Shown here: one piece after another, positions 8,976 to 18,106 of the stretch
How positions within the stretch are numbered: position 1 is the first letter of the stretch
Layout: each line of letters opens with the position of its first letter
From: Trueperella sp.
GTDB lineage: Bacteria; Actinomycetota; Actinomycetes; Actinomycetales; Actinomycetaceae
Assembly: GCA_030532125.1 (NCBI GenBank)
Contig: JAUNLU010000004.1
Span: forward strand, 37,960 to 101,959
Reading direction: 5' to 3'
Length of the DNA stretch: 64,000 nt
Translations under genes and position numbers: made by a program
Notes under the pieces: generated by a model
Seen by the model: the letters and a program-made list of their open reading frames with translations, nothing else
What the model was told of the DNA's origin: nothing
The model's database searches: none

Positions 8976-9466
8976 TATTCGGCGTCCTCAGCTGGAGCTT
9001 CTTCAGCTGGTTCTGCCGCAGCTTCTTCAGCTTCTTCAGCTTCGGCAGCGGCCTCGGCTTCCGCCTTGGCGGCAGCTTCAGCTTCTTCACGAGCCTTGGC
9101 CTTGTCGGCGCGACGCTTTTCTGCTTCGTCCTGGATGGCCTTTACTGCTTCTTCGCGCGCCTTATCCTTATCCACGGTTTCTTTAACCTTCAGGGTGGAT
9201 TCACCTTCCAGTCCCTTGGCGGCTTGCCAATCACCCGTGATCTTGAGCTGTGCCAGCACCGCTTCTGAAGGCTGTGCCCCTACCGAGATCCAGTACTGAG
9301 CCCGCTCCGAATTGATGTCAATAACGGAAGGTTCTTCGTTGGGATTGTAGTATCCGATTTCTTCGATTACCCGCCCATCGCGCTTTTTGCGCGCGTCAAC
9401 TACTACCACGCGGTAGTGCGGTTCGCGGATCTTACCCATACGCTTCAAACGAATTTTGACTGCCAC
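8975..9466 (-). CDS. rpsP: 30S ribosomal protein S16 with acidic/alanine-rich C-terminal extension
   Basis: Ribosomal protein S16 is needed for 30S assembly. [19 protein letters not shown] opens the family domain, and IEEIGYYNP is the second signature. The first 90 or so residues are ordinary S16. The remainder is a lysine/alanine/glutamate-rich tail ending in [10 protein letters not shown], a length extension common in actinobacteria. The open frame allows a GTG at 9478, but that codon overlaps the AGGAG itself. The GTG at 9466 gives the family-standard start MAVKIRL and is preferred (163 residues). It is first in the rpsP-khpA-rimM-trmD operon, with a leader reaching back towards 9640. Confidence 0.95.
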   Translation of the reverse strand: MAVKIRLKRMGKIREPHYRVVVVDARKKRDGRVIEEIGYYNPNEEPSVIDINSERAQYWISVGAQPSEAVLAQLKITGDWQAAKGLEGESTLKVKETVDKDKAREEAVKAIQDEAEKRRADKAKAREEAEAAAKAEAEAAAEAEEAEEAAAEPAEEAPAEDAE

Positions 9467-9478
9467 TAGTGTGGTCAC

Positions 9479-9713
9479 TCCTCTTAGATTTAACTTGGAA
9501 GTTTCGGCGCCGGTGGGGAAAAGCCGCGTCTCACTTCCGACTGAGTCCTACTGGGATGAGAGGAGCCCAGTAAGGCTGAGTACAACGACTAATGATGCCA
9601 GATTTCTTACCGCAAATACAGCTCTAGCTAACTAATCTGCGGTGGGAACCGTCACGGTACCTGCCGCACACCAGATCGGTATTATTATCTTATCTTTCTG
9701 CGTAGAGGTAACC
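9479..9713. promoter_or_regulatory. Divergent intergenic region with rpsP leader stem
   Basis: This 235-base region must hold the minus-strand rpsP promoter and the plus-strand cation-efflux promoter. A stem is visible at ACTGGG 9550-9555 with CCCAGT 9566-9571, extendable with one bulge, which would lie in the rpsP leader RNA. An AT-rich TATTATTATCTTATC run near 9680 may carry the -10 of the efflux gene. No RNA family was recognised. Confidence 0.35.
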
Positions 9714-10655
9714 ATGACTGAAGATACTAATAACTTAGCTAGATTTGCTTGGCTTTCTATTGCGGTAGCGGTATTGACTATCGCGCTAAAAGCCGGGGCC
9801 TATTTTCTCACCGGATCTGTGTCCCTGCTATCAGACGCAATGGAGTCAGTAGTTAATCTGGTAGCGGCGATAGTGGCGCTGTTTGCCTTAAAAGCGGCGA
9901 GCGCTCCGGCGTCTTCCCGCTACACTTTCGGCAGATCCAAGGCAGAGTACTTCTCCGCCGCAATCGAAGGCGCCATGATTTTTGGGGCAGCGGCATTAAT
10001 TATTTTCGCAGCTATTACCCGGATAATAAACCCAATTCCGGTAGCGCAGCTTAACACTGGGCTAGTGGTCTCTGGGCTAGCTGCCCTGCTCAACGGAGCA
10101 GTGGGGTACTATCTGTTGCGCTCCGGGCGCCGCTTCCACTCCCCCACCTTAGTAGCTGACGGAAAGCATCTACTCACTGACCTGATAACGTCAGTGGGAG
10201 TTATCATCGGGCTGATCGCAGTTATCATTACTGACTGGCAAATTTTGGATCCAATTATCGCCATTGTGGTTGGGCTGAACATAACCCGCACCGGAGTACT
10301 ACTGCTGCGAGAATCACTGGCTGGGTTGATGGACGTAACCCTACCGCCAGCTGAGAACCAGGCAATCATAGATATCCTCAATGCACACACTGAGCCCGAA
10401 AAAATCACTTTCCACGGGCTACAGACTCGTTCCTCGGGCCGGCTCCGGTTTGTCACTTTCCACCTGCAAGTTCCGGATAACTGGACAGTTAAACGCGGCC
10501 ATGATCTATCGGAAACTCTTGAGCATGAGATCCAGGCGCAGTTAGAAAACACTGACGTAGTGATACATATCGAGCCGATCAAAGACGAAACTTCGTACCA
10601 AGACATCCCGGAAGGCTATATTCCCTTGGATGGGAGCAAGGATATTCCCCAGTAG
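9714..10655 (+). CDS. Cation diffusion facilitator (CDF) family metal efflux transporter
   Basis: A 313-residue membrane transporter of the CDF family, which exports divalent metals such as Zn, Fe or Mn in exchange for protons. Several hydrophobic helices are visible. The second carries SLLSDAMESVVNLVAAI near residue 35, and the fifth carries KHLLTDLITSVGV near residue 150; their Asp/His residues form the intramembrane metal site. A cytoplasmic domain with HGLQTRSSGRLRFVTFHLQ near residue 240 follows. The open frame extends to a GTG at 9642, but AGAGG six bases before the ATG at 9714 sets the start. It is the only plus-strand gene in the first 24 kb, lying between the rpsP and ffh operons. 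Metal specificity cannot be assigned. Confidence 0.9.
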   Translation: MTEDTNNLARFAWLSIAVAVLTIALKAGAYFLTGSVSLLSDAMESVVNLVAAIVALFALKAASAPASSRYTFGRSKAEYFSAAIEGAMIFGAAALIIFAAITRIINPIPVAQLNTGLVVSGLAALLNGAVGYYLLRSGRRFHSPTLVADGKHLLTDLITSVGVIIGLIAVIITDWQILDPIIAIVVGLNITRTGVLLLRESLAGLMDVTLPPAENQAIIDILNAHTEPEKITFHGLQTRSSGRLRFVTFHLQVPDNWTVKRGHDLSETLEHEIQAQLENTDVVIHIEPIKDETSYQDIPEGYIPLDGSKDIPQ

Positions 10656-10714
10656 GGTCTCCCCCTAGTTCTTACCACTATGCCTGCTCTGTGGAGCTAG
10701 TTGATAGCGGAAAG

Positions 10715-12283
10715 CTACCGTAAGAACTTGGCGAGCTGTTCCATATCGACGTCGGTATCCAGCTTTGGTTTCCCAAATGCTGATCCCTTTTGGGCAGCTT
10801 CTCTGCGCTGCTGTTCGGCTAGTTCTTGCTGCCGCCGCTTTGCGGGGTTACCTGATCTACCTTTACGCGAGCCAGAACGATTCTTTTTGCCCTTATTCCG
10901 TTGTTTCTTGGTGTAGCCACCGCGCCCGGCGCCCGGCATCGCGCCACCGAAATTCGGCATGCCTGGCATGCCTGGCACATTGCCGCCTCGGCTCATCTGC
11001 GTCATCATTTTCTTTGCCACAGCGAACCGTTCCATCAACGCATTTACTTCTTGGACTGTGGTCCCGGAGCCCTTGGCGATCCGTTGCCGGCGCGAACCGT
11101 TCAGAATCTTCGGGTTTTCGCGTTCAGCTTTGGTCATCGAACGCACAATCGCCTCTTGCCGATCGATTTCGCGTTCATCAAATTCTTCGAGTGCTTCCCG
11201 GAACTGCCCCATTCCCGGCAGCATCCCCATGATTTTCTTCATCGACCCCATCTTGCGCATCTGCGCCAGCTGGTCTAAGAAATCATCGAGGGTGAAGTCG
11301 CCACCGGTGATCTTGGCAGCCAGATTTTCAGCTTGTTCTTCGCTCCAAGTCTTTTCGGCCTGCTCGATGAGGGTGAGCATATCGCCCATATCGAGGATAC
11401 GTGAGGCCATCCGATCGGCATGGAAACGTTCAAAGGCGTCGAGTTTTTCCCCAGTGGACGCAAATAGCACCGGCTGACCAGTTATCCCCCGCACGGACAA
11501 CGCCGCACCACCGCGCGCATCGCCGTCAAGTTTGGACAGTACGACGCCGGTAAACCCTACCCCGTCACGAAATGCCAGCGAAGTATTGACGGCGTCTTGC
11601 CCGATCATGGCGTCGAGCACAAATAGGATTTCGTGCGGGCTCACTGCGTCTCGAATAGCGCGCGCTTGCGCCATCATTTCTTCGTCTACCCCGAGGCGAC
11701 CAGCAGTATCTACCACCACTACGTCGTAGTTTTCCTGCCGAGCTGTTTCCAGTGCGCTGCGGGAAACTGCTACTGGATCACCGACACCATTTCCGGGCTC
11801 AGGAGCCCAGACGGCGACGCCGGCTTGTTCGCCCACTACTTGCAACTGGTTCACTGCGTTGGGACGTTGCAGGTCAGCCGCCACTAGTAGCGGACGTTTA
11901 CCCTGTTCCCGGAGCCATTTACCGAGTTTTCCAGCTAGAGTGGTTTTACCAGCACCTTGCAGACCGGCCAACATAATCACGGTAGGTCCGGAGCTAGCCC
12001 AGTTCAGCTCGCGCGAGTCCCCACCGAGCACCTCAATAAGCTCTTCATTGACGATCTTGACGATCTGTTGTGCCGGGTTGAGCGCCTGGGAAGCAACTGC
12101 CCCCACAGCTTTTTCCCGCACTGCGGCGGTGAATGATCGCACCACTGGCAGCGCCACATCTGCATCTAGCAGTGCGCGGCGAATATCGCTAATTACTGCT
12201 TCGACATCTTTTTCCGAAAGCCGGCCTTGTTTGCGCAGATTTCGTAAAGATCCGGTAATGCGATCTGACAGCGAGTTAAACAT
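10715..12283 (-). CDS. ffh: Signal recognition particle protein Ffh
   Basis: Ffh (SRP54) is the GTPase and signal-sequence-binding subunit of the signal recognition particle, delivering nascent membrane proteins to FtsY. The N domain is followed by the G domain with the P-loop GLQGAGKTTLAGKLGKW near residue 105, DTAGR near 190, and TKLDGDARGG near 250. The M domain has the methionine-rich MGSMKKIMGMLPGMGQ and the RNA-binding SGTTVQEVN...RF helix. The tail is Gly/Met/Lys-rich. The longest frame starts at 12367, but the family start MFNSLSDRITG at 12283 has GGGAAGG just upstream. ftsY lies directly upstream on the same strand, so receptor and particle protein are probably co-expressed. Confidence 0.96.
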   Translation of the reverse strand: MFNSLSDRITGSLRNLRKQGRLSEKDVEAVISDIRRALLDADVALPVVRSFTAAVREKAVGAVASQALNPAQQIVKIVNEELIEVLGGDSRELNWASSGPTVIMLAGLQGAGKTTLAGKLGKWLREQGKRPLLVAADLQRPNAVNQLQVVGEQAGVAVWAPEPGNGVGDPVAVSRSALETARQENYDVVVVDTAGRLGVDEEMMAQARAIRDAVSPHEILFVLDAMIGQDAVNTSLAFRDGVGFTGVVLSKLDGDARGGAALSVRGITGQPVLFASTGEKLDAFERFHADRMASRILDMGDMLTLIEQAEKTWSEEQAENLAAKITGGDFTLDDFLDQLAQMRKMGSMKKIMGMLPGMGQFREALEEFDEREIDRQEAIVRSMTKAERENPKILNGSRRQRIAKGSGTTVQEVNALMERFAVAKKMMTQMSRGGNVPGMPGMPNFGGAMPGAGRGGYTKKQRNKGKKNRSGSRKGRSGNPAKRRQQELAEQQRREAAQKGSAFGKPKLDTDVDMEQLAKFLR

Positions 12284-12391
12284 CCACAACCTTCCCGTTA
12301 AATGCTCATTGTATGGTACACGCCCACGGGTAGCCCGCGCCCCACTAGGCACGGCGGCACAGCCCACATTACTGGGGCGCTACCGCAAATT

Positions 12392-13558
12392 TCAGGCCAG
12401 CAACGAGTCCACAAATGCTGCTGGGTCAAAGGGAGCGAGGTCGTCCGCCCCTTCGCCAAGCCCCACTAGTTTCACTGGCACACCCAGTTCACGCTGTACG
12501 GCGATCACAATCCCGCCCTTTGCGGTGCCGTCCAGTTTGGTGAGCACAATACCAGTAATTCCAGCCACTTCAGCGAATACTTGGGCTTGGCGCATACCGT
12601 TTTGCCCCGTGGTGGCGTCAATAACTAGCAGCACTTCGGTGAGCGGCGCTTGGCGCTCCATCACGCGCTTAATTTTACCTAGCTCATCCATCAGCCCGGC
12701 TTTGTTCTGCAATCGCCCGGCCGTATCCACCATGACTACATCTACGCCCGTTTCTACCCCGGTTTTTACCGCTTCGAATGCCACCGACGCCGGGTCGGCA
12801 CCTTCACGATCGGAACGGACTACTTCTACTCCCACGCGCTGCCCCCAAGTTTGAAGTTGGTCCGCAGCGGCAGCCCGGAAAGTATCGGCGGCGCCCAGCA
12901 GCACCTGCTTATCTTCCGCAACTAAGATGCGCGCCAGTTTCCCTACTGTGGTGGTTTTCCCAGTGCCATTTACCCCCACCAGCAAAACAGTTGCCGGCAA
13001 TTTGCTGCCGTCCTCTGCTACGCCTGGTTCCAGATGCAAGGCACGATCCATCTCTGGGGCCACTAATTTCAACAGTTCAGCGTGTACTAACGCCCGCAGC
13101 TCTTCTGCGGTAGTGGCACCTTTGATCTGCACTTGGGTGCGCACATTTTCCAGTAGCTCGGTAGTGGGTTCTAATCCCACATCGGCCATCAACAAGATTT
13201 CTTCAAATTCTTCCCAGTCACTGGCAGATAGCTCACCGCGGGAAAGCACGCCAAGTAGGGCCTTACCAACGCCGCCGCTATGTGCCAACCGGGAGCGTAA
13301 CCGTTCCATCCGCGACGGGATAGATTCCGGGGTTTCTACCTCCGGCGTCACTACTTCCGATGCAGGTACATCTGGCGTGGCATCGCCTGGCGCTTGGGCA
13401 ACCGGTTCCGACTCGGCTGCCGCAGTAATTTCCGGACGCTGCACTGGCGGCAGCTCTTTAGTGCCGCGATTATTTGCCACATTGCGGGCAACCACTGCTC
13501 CAGCAGCAATAAAAGCAATAGCGCCGATTACGATTAACAGTATTTCTAATGCAGTCAC
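12392..13558 (-). CDS. ftsY: Signal recognition particle receptor FtsY
   Basis: FtsY is the membrane-associated SRP receptor GTPase. A short N-terminal hydrophobic helix (TALEILLIVIGAIAFIAAG) is followed by an acidic/proline A domain. The NG domain has GVNGTGKTTTVGKLARI near residue 195, DTAGRLQNKAGLMDEL near 280, and TKLDGTAKGG near 340. The open frame reaches a TTG at 13594 with no ribosome binding site. The GTG at 13558, preceded by AGGA at a rather long spacing, begins just before the helix and is a better but not certain start. It lies 108 bases ahead of ffh and after a small membrane protein gene. Confidence 0.94.
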   Translation of the reverse strand: MTALEILLIVIGAIAFIAAGAVVARNVANNRGTKELPPVQRPEITAAAESEPVAQAPGDATPDVPASEVVTPEVETPESIPSRMERLRSRLAHSGGVGKALLGVLSRGELSASDWEEFEEILLMADVGLEPTTELLENVRTQVQIKGATTAEELRALVHAELLKLVAPEMDRALHLEPGVAEDGSKLPATVLLVGVNGTGKTTTVGKLARILVAEDKQVLLGAADTFRAAAADQLQTWGQRVGVEVVRSDREGADPASVAFEAVKTGVETGVDVVMVDTAGRLQNKAGLMDELGKIKRVMERQAPLTEVLLVIDATTGQNGMRQAQVFAEVAGITGIVLTKLDGTAKGGIVIAVQRELGVPVKLVGLGEGADDLAPFDPAAFVDSLLA

Positions 13559-13609
13559 ATTTACAGTGTGTCCTACATTGAGCGCAAGCGCCAATAATTG
13601 GCCGTTATT

Positions 13610-13918
13610 TTATTCGGCAGAGGAATCGGTTGGTGATTGTGTTTCTTTGCCGCCAAAGCTGGGAAACTTAACCGCTGGATCTGGCCCCGGATCAAAGCCA
13701 GGGAAAAAGTCGGCTACCGCGGCTGCGTCTACCTTTAGCTGGAATTCGCTGGTATCTAGCTCTTTATTGCGCCAAGCTGTGATGGAATCTTGTACCCACT
13801 GCCCCCAGTCGAAATTAGGAAAACTGCGCGTGATAACTCGTTTCAGCACTGCAAAGGCAAGCACAATAAACAGTGCCATTACGATAATGAGAATAATTAC
13901 GTTCAGCCATTCCACCAT
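13610..13918 (-). CDS. Small single-pass membrane protein between smc and ftsY
   Basis: A 102-residue protein I do not recognise. Residues about 5-25 (LNVIILIIVMALFIVLAFAV) form one clear membrane helix near the N terminus. The rest is soluble, contains tryptophans (DWGQWVQDSITAW) and is acidic/proline-rich, ending FPSFGGKETQSPTDSSAE. It lies 71 bases after smc and 15 bases before the open frame of ftsY, on the same strand, suggesting co-transcription. Its position hints at a link to chromosome segregation or protein targeting, but that is only context. Confidence 0.7.
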   Translation of the reverse strand: MVEWLNVIILIIVMALFIVLAFAVLKRVITRSFPNFDWGQWVQDSITAWRNKELDTSEFQLKVDAAAVADFFPGFDPGPDPAVKFPSFGGKETQSPTDSSAE

Positions 13919-13989
13919 TTAGTTATATCTAAACTGGCGAAACTTGGCGAGTAAATCCGTGCCCGTTGGGTCACAGTTAGGCGGCGATC

Positions 13990-16900
13990 CTACTCCGGCA
14001 ACACTTCGCGGATGCGCTGTGAGATAACACTAGTTACGCCATCTTCTGCCATTGACATGCCATAGATAGTGTCCGCAATCTCCATAGTGCGCTTTTGGTG
14101 GGTGATCACCAGCAGCTGCGAATTTTCCTGCAGTTCTTCAAATACTTCCAGGAGCCTGGACAGGTTGGTGTCATCCAGCGCCGCTTCCACTTCGTCCATC
14201 ACATAGAACGGTGAGGGGCACGCTTTGAAGATAGCAATCAAAAATGCCAAAGCGGTTAGGGACCGTTCCCCGCCAGAAAGCAGGGAAAGCCGTTTCACTC
14301 GTTTCCCCGGCGGGCGTGCCTCAATATCGACGCCGGTGGTGAGGATATTATCTGGGTCAGTTAGCACCAGCTTGCCGGTGCCGCCCGGGAATAGGCGGCT
14401 GAAAATCTGGGTAAACTCCACTGCAACATCAGCGAATGCAGTAGTGAGCACCTCTTCCACCCGCTCGTCAATATCGCGCACAATGCGGTGCAGATCTTGG
14501 CGAGAATTGCGAATATCTTGGATTTGTTCCGTCAAATAGCGTTGACGTTCTTCCAGGGCTGCGTGTTCTTCTAACGCTAATGGATTGATCTTTCCCAACC
14601 GCGCCAGACCACGCTCCGCTTTTGCCAGCCGTTTTTCTTGTTCTTCGCGCACAAAGGGTTTTTCGCTACCCTCGCTATCGGTGATCGGCAAATGGGGACC
14701 AAACTCATTAACCAAAGTATTAGCGTCCATCCCCAGATCATCGAGGGCGTGAGCGGTCAATTGTTCATAGCGGATGCGCTGCTCCGCTAGCGCCAGTTCT
14801 TGGCGGTGGCTCAGTTCGTCCATCTCTTGGGCGCGAGTGCGTAAGTCGTCTAGCTGCTGGCGCGCCGCAGATAATTCGCTATCGCGGGCAGCACGCGACG
14901 CTTCAGCAGTTTCGCGATCTTGGGTGATCTCTGCCAGTATCTGACTGCCTGCCGTGGCACAGCTAATTGCAGCCGCACTAATTTTTCCGGCTAAGTCTGC
15001 GCCAACTGCCCGCCGGGCAGCGGCTCGTTGTAGCCGTGCCAGCCGTTGTTCTTGGGAACGCGCTTGGTTCTCTAACGCGTCAGCTTTCCCCGCCAGTGCG
15101 CGTAGGCGTTCTTCGCGGGTGCGCAGTTTCAGCCGAGCCTCAGTTTCGGCACTGCGCTGCGCGATTGTGGCAGCATGCGCAGCAGCTTTCTCCGCTGCAG
15201 CTACGCCTGCTTTAGCTATTAAGTCTGCTGGCTCCGCATCCAAATCTGCGCTGCGCTCATTGAGCCGTTCCAGTTCTGCTTGCCGACGCTGCAAGTCAGC
15301 TGCCACTTGCTGCCGCCGAGTTTCGTTTCTCTCGATTTCTTCTCGCGCAGCACTGACCCCTTGCCGCAGTACTCCCAGTTGGGCACTGACTGCTGCCAAC
15401 TGGGAATCGCGGGCATTGAGTTGCCCGGCGAGTGACTCAAATTCTTCCGCTGCCGCATTAGCCCGCGCCGTGGCATTCGCTAAATCTGCCTGAGCTTGTT
15501 CTTCACTAGCTGCAGCAGATTCCGCTTTAGCTACCGCCTCACTATAAGATGCCTGCTGGCTTAGTAGCGCCTGCGGATCAACTTCCCCACCAGTGGCCTG
15601 ATATGCCGTGAGGACGTCGCCCGCCAAAGTAGCTACGCGCACCGCTCCCGCCGTCAGCAATTTGCGGGCACTTGCCAGGTCTGCACACAAAATAGTATTG
15701 GCCACTAGCGCACGAACCGCTCCAGTTATGTCATCGCTGCCGGTGATCGCGCTAGCAGCGGGTACCGCTTGAGAGTCATCTAACTGGGCCGCAGCAATAA
15801 TCTGTGCCGTATCCACTTGATCGGCATATTCGCCAGCAATAAGCAGTTCGAGCCGACCGGCGTCCGCCTCGCGGGCGGCACGCAACGCATCCACCGCACC
15901 GGCTACTGATTCCACGACTGCTCCCGAAACCACTCCAGCTAATGCAGCTTCCGCAGCTGATTCCCAGCCGGGCAAAATCTGCAATTGATCCCGCACTAAG
16001 CCGCGCGCACCCGGCAACTCGGCAAACCACGCAGTGGCATCCTGTGGAGCGAGAGACAGCGCCAGAGTCTGTGCCTTGGTACGCCACTGCACCGCCGCAC
16101 TGCGCGCATCAGAAAGGGCCGTGCGGGCAGTTTCTACTGCATCTTTAGCTTCTTGTAACTCTCGCGCTGCTTCTTCATGCGCAATAGAGAGGGTGTCATC
16201 GCCGTCGGTATGCGCCACGGCGTCCTGCTCTAATTTGGTTACCTGAGCCGCTGACTGTTCCATCCGCGCGTTAGCACTCTGCAATGCCTGATCAATCCGC
16301 GCCAGTTCTTCAGTCAATGCCTCTATCCGCGAGTTGGCGGTCTGGATTTGCCCACTCAGTAATGCCGCGCTCTCTCGCCGGTCCGCCAAAGTGCGGTTAA
16401 TCGCCGCGAGTGCTTCTTCTTTTTCCCGTTCTGCAGCTTCTGCGAGCTCACGCTGCTGAATCACTGCTCGCAAGGCATCTTCTGCTGCTTCCACTTGAGA
16501 GCGCAGCTCCGCTTCGGTGTTCCGCGCCTGGGCAGCGCGCTCGCGAATATGTGCTGGATCTTCGCCAGTGGGAGCGCCTGGGTCTTGCCGCAAGGATCGC
16601 TCCCGTTCCGCTGCTAGCTGCGCCAAAGACCGGAACCGCTCTGCTAATGCGCTGACTTGTTGCCACTGCATAGTTAGTTTCGCCAACTGCGGGGAGGCTA
16701 CTGCCGCATCTTGTTCCAGTTCTGCCACTGCGGCACGCTGGGCCGCAACTTTCCCCTGGACTTCGGCGCGCTGGGCCGCAACTTTTTCTTCGTCACCTCG
16801 CCCGGCTTGGAGCCGAGCTTGGGCTTGGGCGATATCGTCTGCCAGAAGCCGGGCGCGCGCATCGAAGGCATCACTTTGGATAACCTGCGCCCGGCGCGCA

Positions 16901-17532
16901 GTCTCTGCCTGCCGAGCTAGTGGGCCGAGCTGGCGGCGCAACTCTGCAGCCAGGTCCTCCACCCGGGTGAGGTTATTTTCCATGGTGTCAAGTTTGCGCA
17001 GTGCTTTTTCTTTGCGACGCCGATGCTTAAGTACCCCGGCAGCTTCCTCAATAAAGATGCGCCGGTCTTCTGGGGTAGCACTGAGAACTGCGTCGAGCCG
17101 CCCTTGGCCAATGATGACGTGCATCTCCCGGCCCATGCCGGTGTCAGAGAGCAGTTCTTGGATATCTAATAACCGGCATGCGGTGCCATTAATAGCGTAT
17201 TCGGAGCCGCCAGCGCGAAATAGGGTGCGCGAAATAGTGACCTCGGAATAGTCAATTGGCAAAGCGCCGTCAGTGTTATCTATGGTGAGGGAAACTTCGG
17301 CCCGCCCCAACGGTTGCCGCTTAGCCGTGCCCGCAAAAATGACATCGGCCATAGCGCCACCGCGCAGATTCTTGGCACCTTGCTCCCCCATCACCCATGA
17401 CAACGCATCGACTACATTGGATTTACCCGAACCATTCGGACCCACTACGCAGTTAATGCCCGGCTCAAAGGAGAGGGTCGTGGCGGTGGCAAAAGATTTG
17501 AAGCCACGCAGAGTCAAAGTTTTTAGGTGCAC
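13990..17532 (-). CDS. smc: Chromosome segregation ATPase SMC
   Basis: SMC is the condensin core ATPase that extrudes and aligns chromosomal DNA with ScpA and ScpB. The 1180 residues show LRGFKSFA at the N terminus and Walker A GPNGSGKSNVVDAL near residue 32. Long alanine/glutamate-rich coiled coils (about 170-490 and 660-1000) surround a hinge at about 500-650. The C-terminal head has the signature LSGGERSLTALAFL near 1085 and Walker B PFYVMDEVEAALD. Length and order are canonical. The very large plus-strand open frames opposite it are by-products of coiled-coil codon bias. The ndk gene is 74 bases upstream on the same strand. Confidence 0.97.
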   Translation of the reverse strand: MHLKTLTLRGFKSFATATTLSFEPGINCVVGPNGSGKSNVVDALSWVMGEQGAKNLRGGAMADVIFAGTAKRQPLGRAEVSLTIDNTDGALPIDYSEVTISRTLFRAGGSEYAINGTACRLLDIQELLSDTGMGREMHVIIGQGRLDAVLSATPEDRRIFIEEAAGVLKHRRRKEKALRKLDTMENNLTRVEDLAAELRRQLGPLARQAETARRAQVIQSDAFDARARLLADDIAQAQARLQAGRGDEEKVAAQRAEVQGKVAAQRAAVAELEQDAAVASPQLAKLTMQWQQVSALAERFRSLAQLAAERERSLRQDPGAPTGEDPAHIRERAAQARNTEAELRSQVEAAEDALRAVIQQRELAEAAEREKEEALAAINRTLADRRESAALLSGQIQTANSRIEALTEELARIDQALQSANARMEQSAAQVTKLEQDAVAHTDGDDTLSIAHEEAARELQEAKDAVETARTALSDARSAAVQWRTKAQTLALSLAPQDATAWFAELPGARGLVRDQLQILPGWESAAEAALAGVVSGAVVESVAGAVDALRAAREADAGRLELLIAGEYADQVDTAQIIAAAQLDDSQAVPAASAITGSDDITGAVRALVANTILCADLASARKLLTAGAVRVATLAGDVLTAYQATGGEVDPQALLSQQASYSEAVAKAESAAASEEQAQADLANATARANAAAEEFESLAGQLNARDSQLAAVSAQLGVLRQGVSAAREEIERNETRRQQVAADLQRRQAELERLNERSADLDAEPADLIAKAGVAAAEKAAAHAATIAQRSAETEARLKLRTREERLRALAGKADALENQARSQEQRLARLQRAAARRAVGADLAGKISAAAISCATAGSQILAEITQDRETAEASRAARDSELSAARQQLDDLRTRAQEMDELSHRQELALAEQRIRYEQLTAHALDDLGMDANTLVNEFGPHLPITDSEGSEKPFVREEQEKRLAKAERGLARLGKINPLALEEHAALEERQRYLTEQIQDIRNSRQDLHRIVRDIDERVEEVLTTAFADVAVEFTQIFSRLFPGGTGKLVLTDPDNILTTGVDIEARPPGKRVKRLSLLSGGERSLTALAFLIAIFKACPSPFYVMDEVEAALDDTNLSRLLEVFEELQENSQLLVITHQKRTMEIADTIYGMSMAEDGVTSVISQRIREVLPE

Positions 17533-17606
17533 TGGATTAGTTTACGGTAGTTTCCGCGCCAAAGCAGACCAGTGTCCGGTTTGGAATAAAGCAGTTAGCT
17601 AACTAA

Positions 17607-18026
17607 TTACTCGCCAAACCAAATCTTGATTTCGCGGGCGGCGTTGGCGGCACTGTCCGAGGAGTGAATCAAGTTATGAATGATGCCGTCCTCATATTCG
17701 TGACCCAAGTCGCCGCGGATGGTGCCTGGAGCAGCATCGGTTGGGATCGTGCTACCGCACAGGTTACGCACACCCTCAATCACTCGGATACCTTCAATTA
17801 CAGCAGCCACAGTGGCTCCAGATTTCATGAAGCTAGTCATACCCTCGTAGTAGGGCTGACCAATATGTTCGGCATAGTGTTCAGCGAGGAGAGCGTCATC
17901 CACGGTGAGCATACGCAGATTCTTAACTCGGTACCCCTTGGCTTCAATGCGGCGCAAAATTTCTCCGGTGAGACCGCGTTCAATGGCATCCGGCTTTAAC
18001 AAAATTAAAGTCTGTTCCAAATTCAT
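17607..18026 (-). CDS. ndk: Nucleoside diphosphate kinase
   Basis: NDK transfers the gamma phosphate of ATP to other nucleoside diphosphates through a phosphohistidine. The 139-residue protein shows TLILLKPDAIERGL at residues 6-19, YYEGMTSFMKSG near 59, and GTIRGDLG near 101. NLIHSSDS near 117 carries the active-site histidine followed by the conserved SDS. A Ser-Thr-Ile-Pro replaces the usual Thr-Asn-Pro in the nucleotide loop, a modest change. It lies between folC and smc on the same strand with short gaps. Confidence 0.95.
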   Translation of the reverse strand: MNLEQTLILLKPDAIERGLTGEILRRIEAKGYRVKNLRMLTVDDALLAEHYAEHIGQPYYEGMTSFMKSGATVAAVIEGIRVIEGVRNLCGSTIPTDAAPGTIRGDLGHEYEDGIIHNLIHSSDSAANAAREIKIWFGE

Positions 18027-18106
18027 AGTCCAATTCTAGATTGCCGGCGGGGCAATAGAAAATATGCTTTCCGTGATAATGATCAATGCTGCCCCGGGGC
18101 AAATTA

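Noticed and set aside
12784..13922. Long plus-strand frames opposite ftsY
   Set aside because: FtsY GTPase motifs on the minus strand are complete; plus-strand products are Ser/Thr-rich and featureless.
16517..17251. Long plus-strand open frame of 244 codons opposite smc
   Set aside because: It is antisense to the coiled-coil SMC gene, is Ser/Arg/Ala low-complexity with no family features, and such frames are expected from its codon bias.
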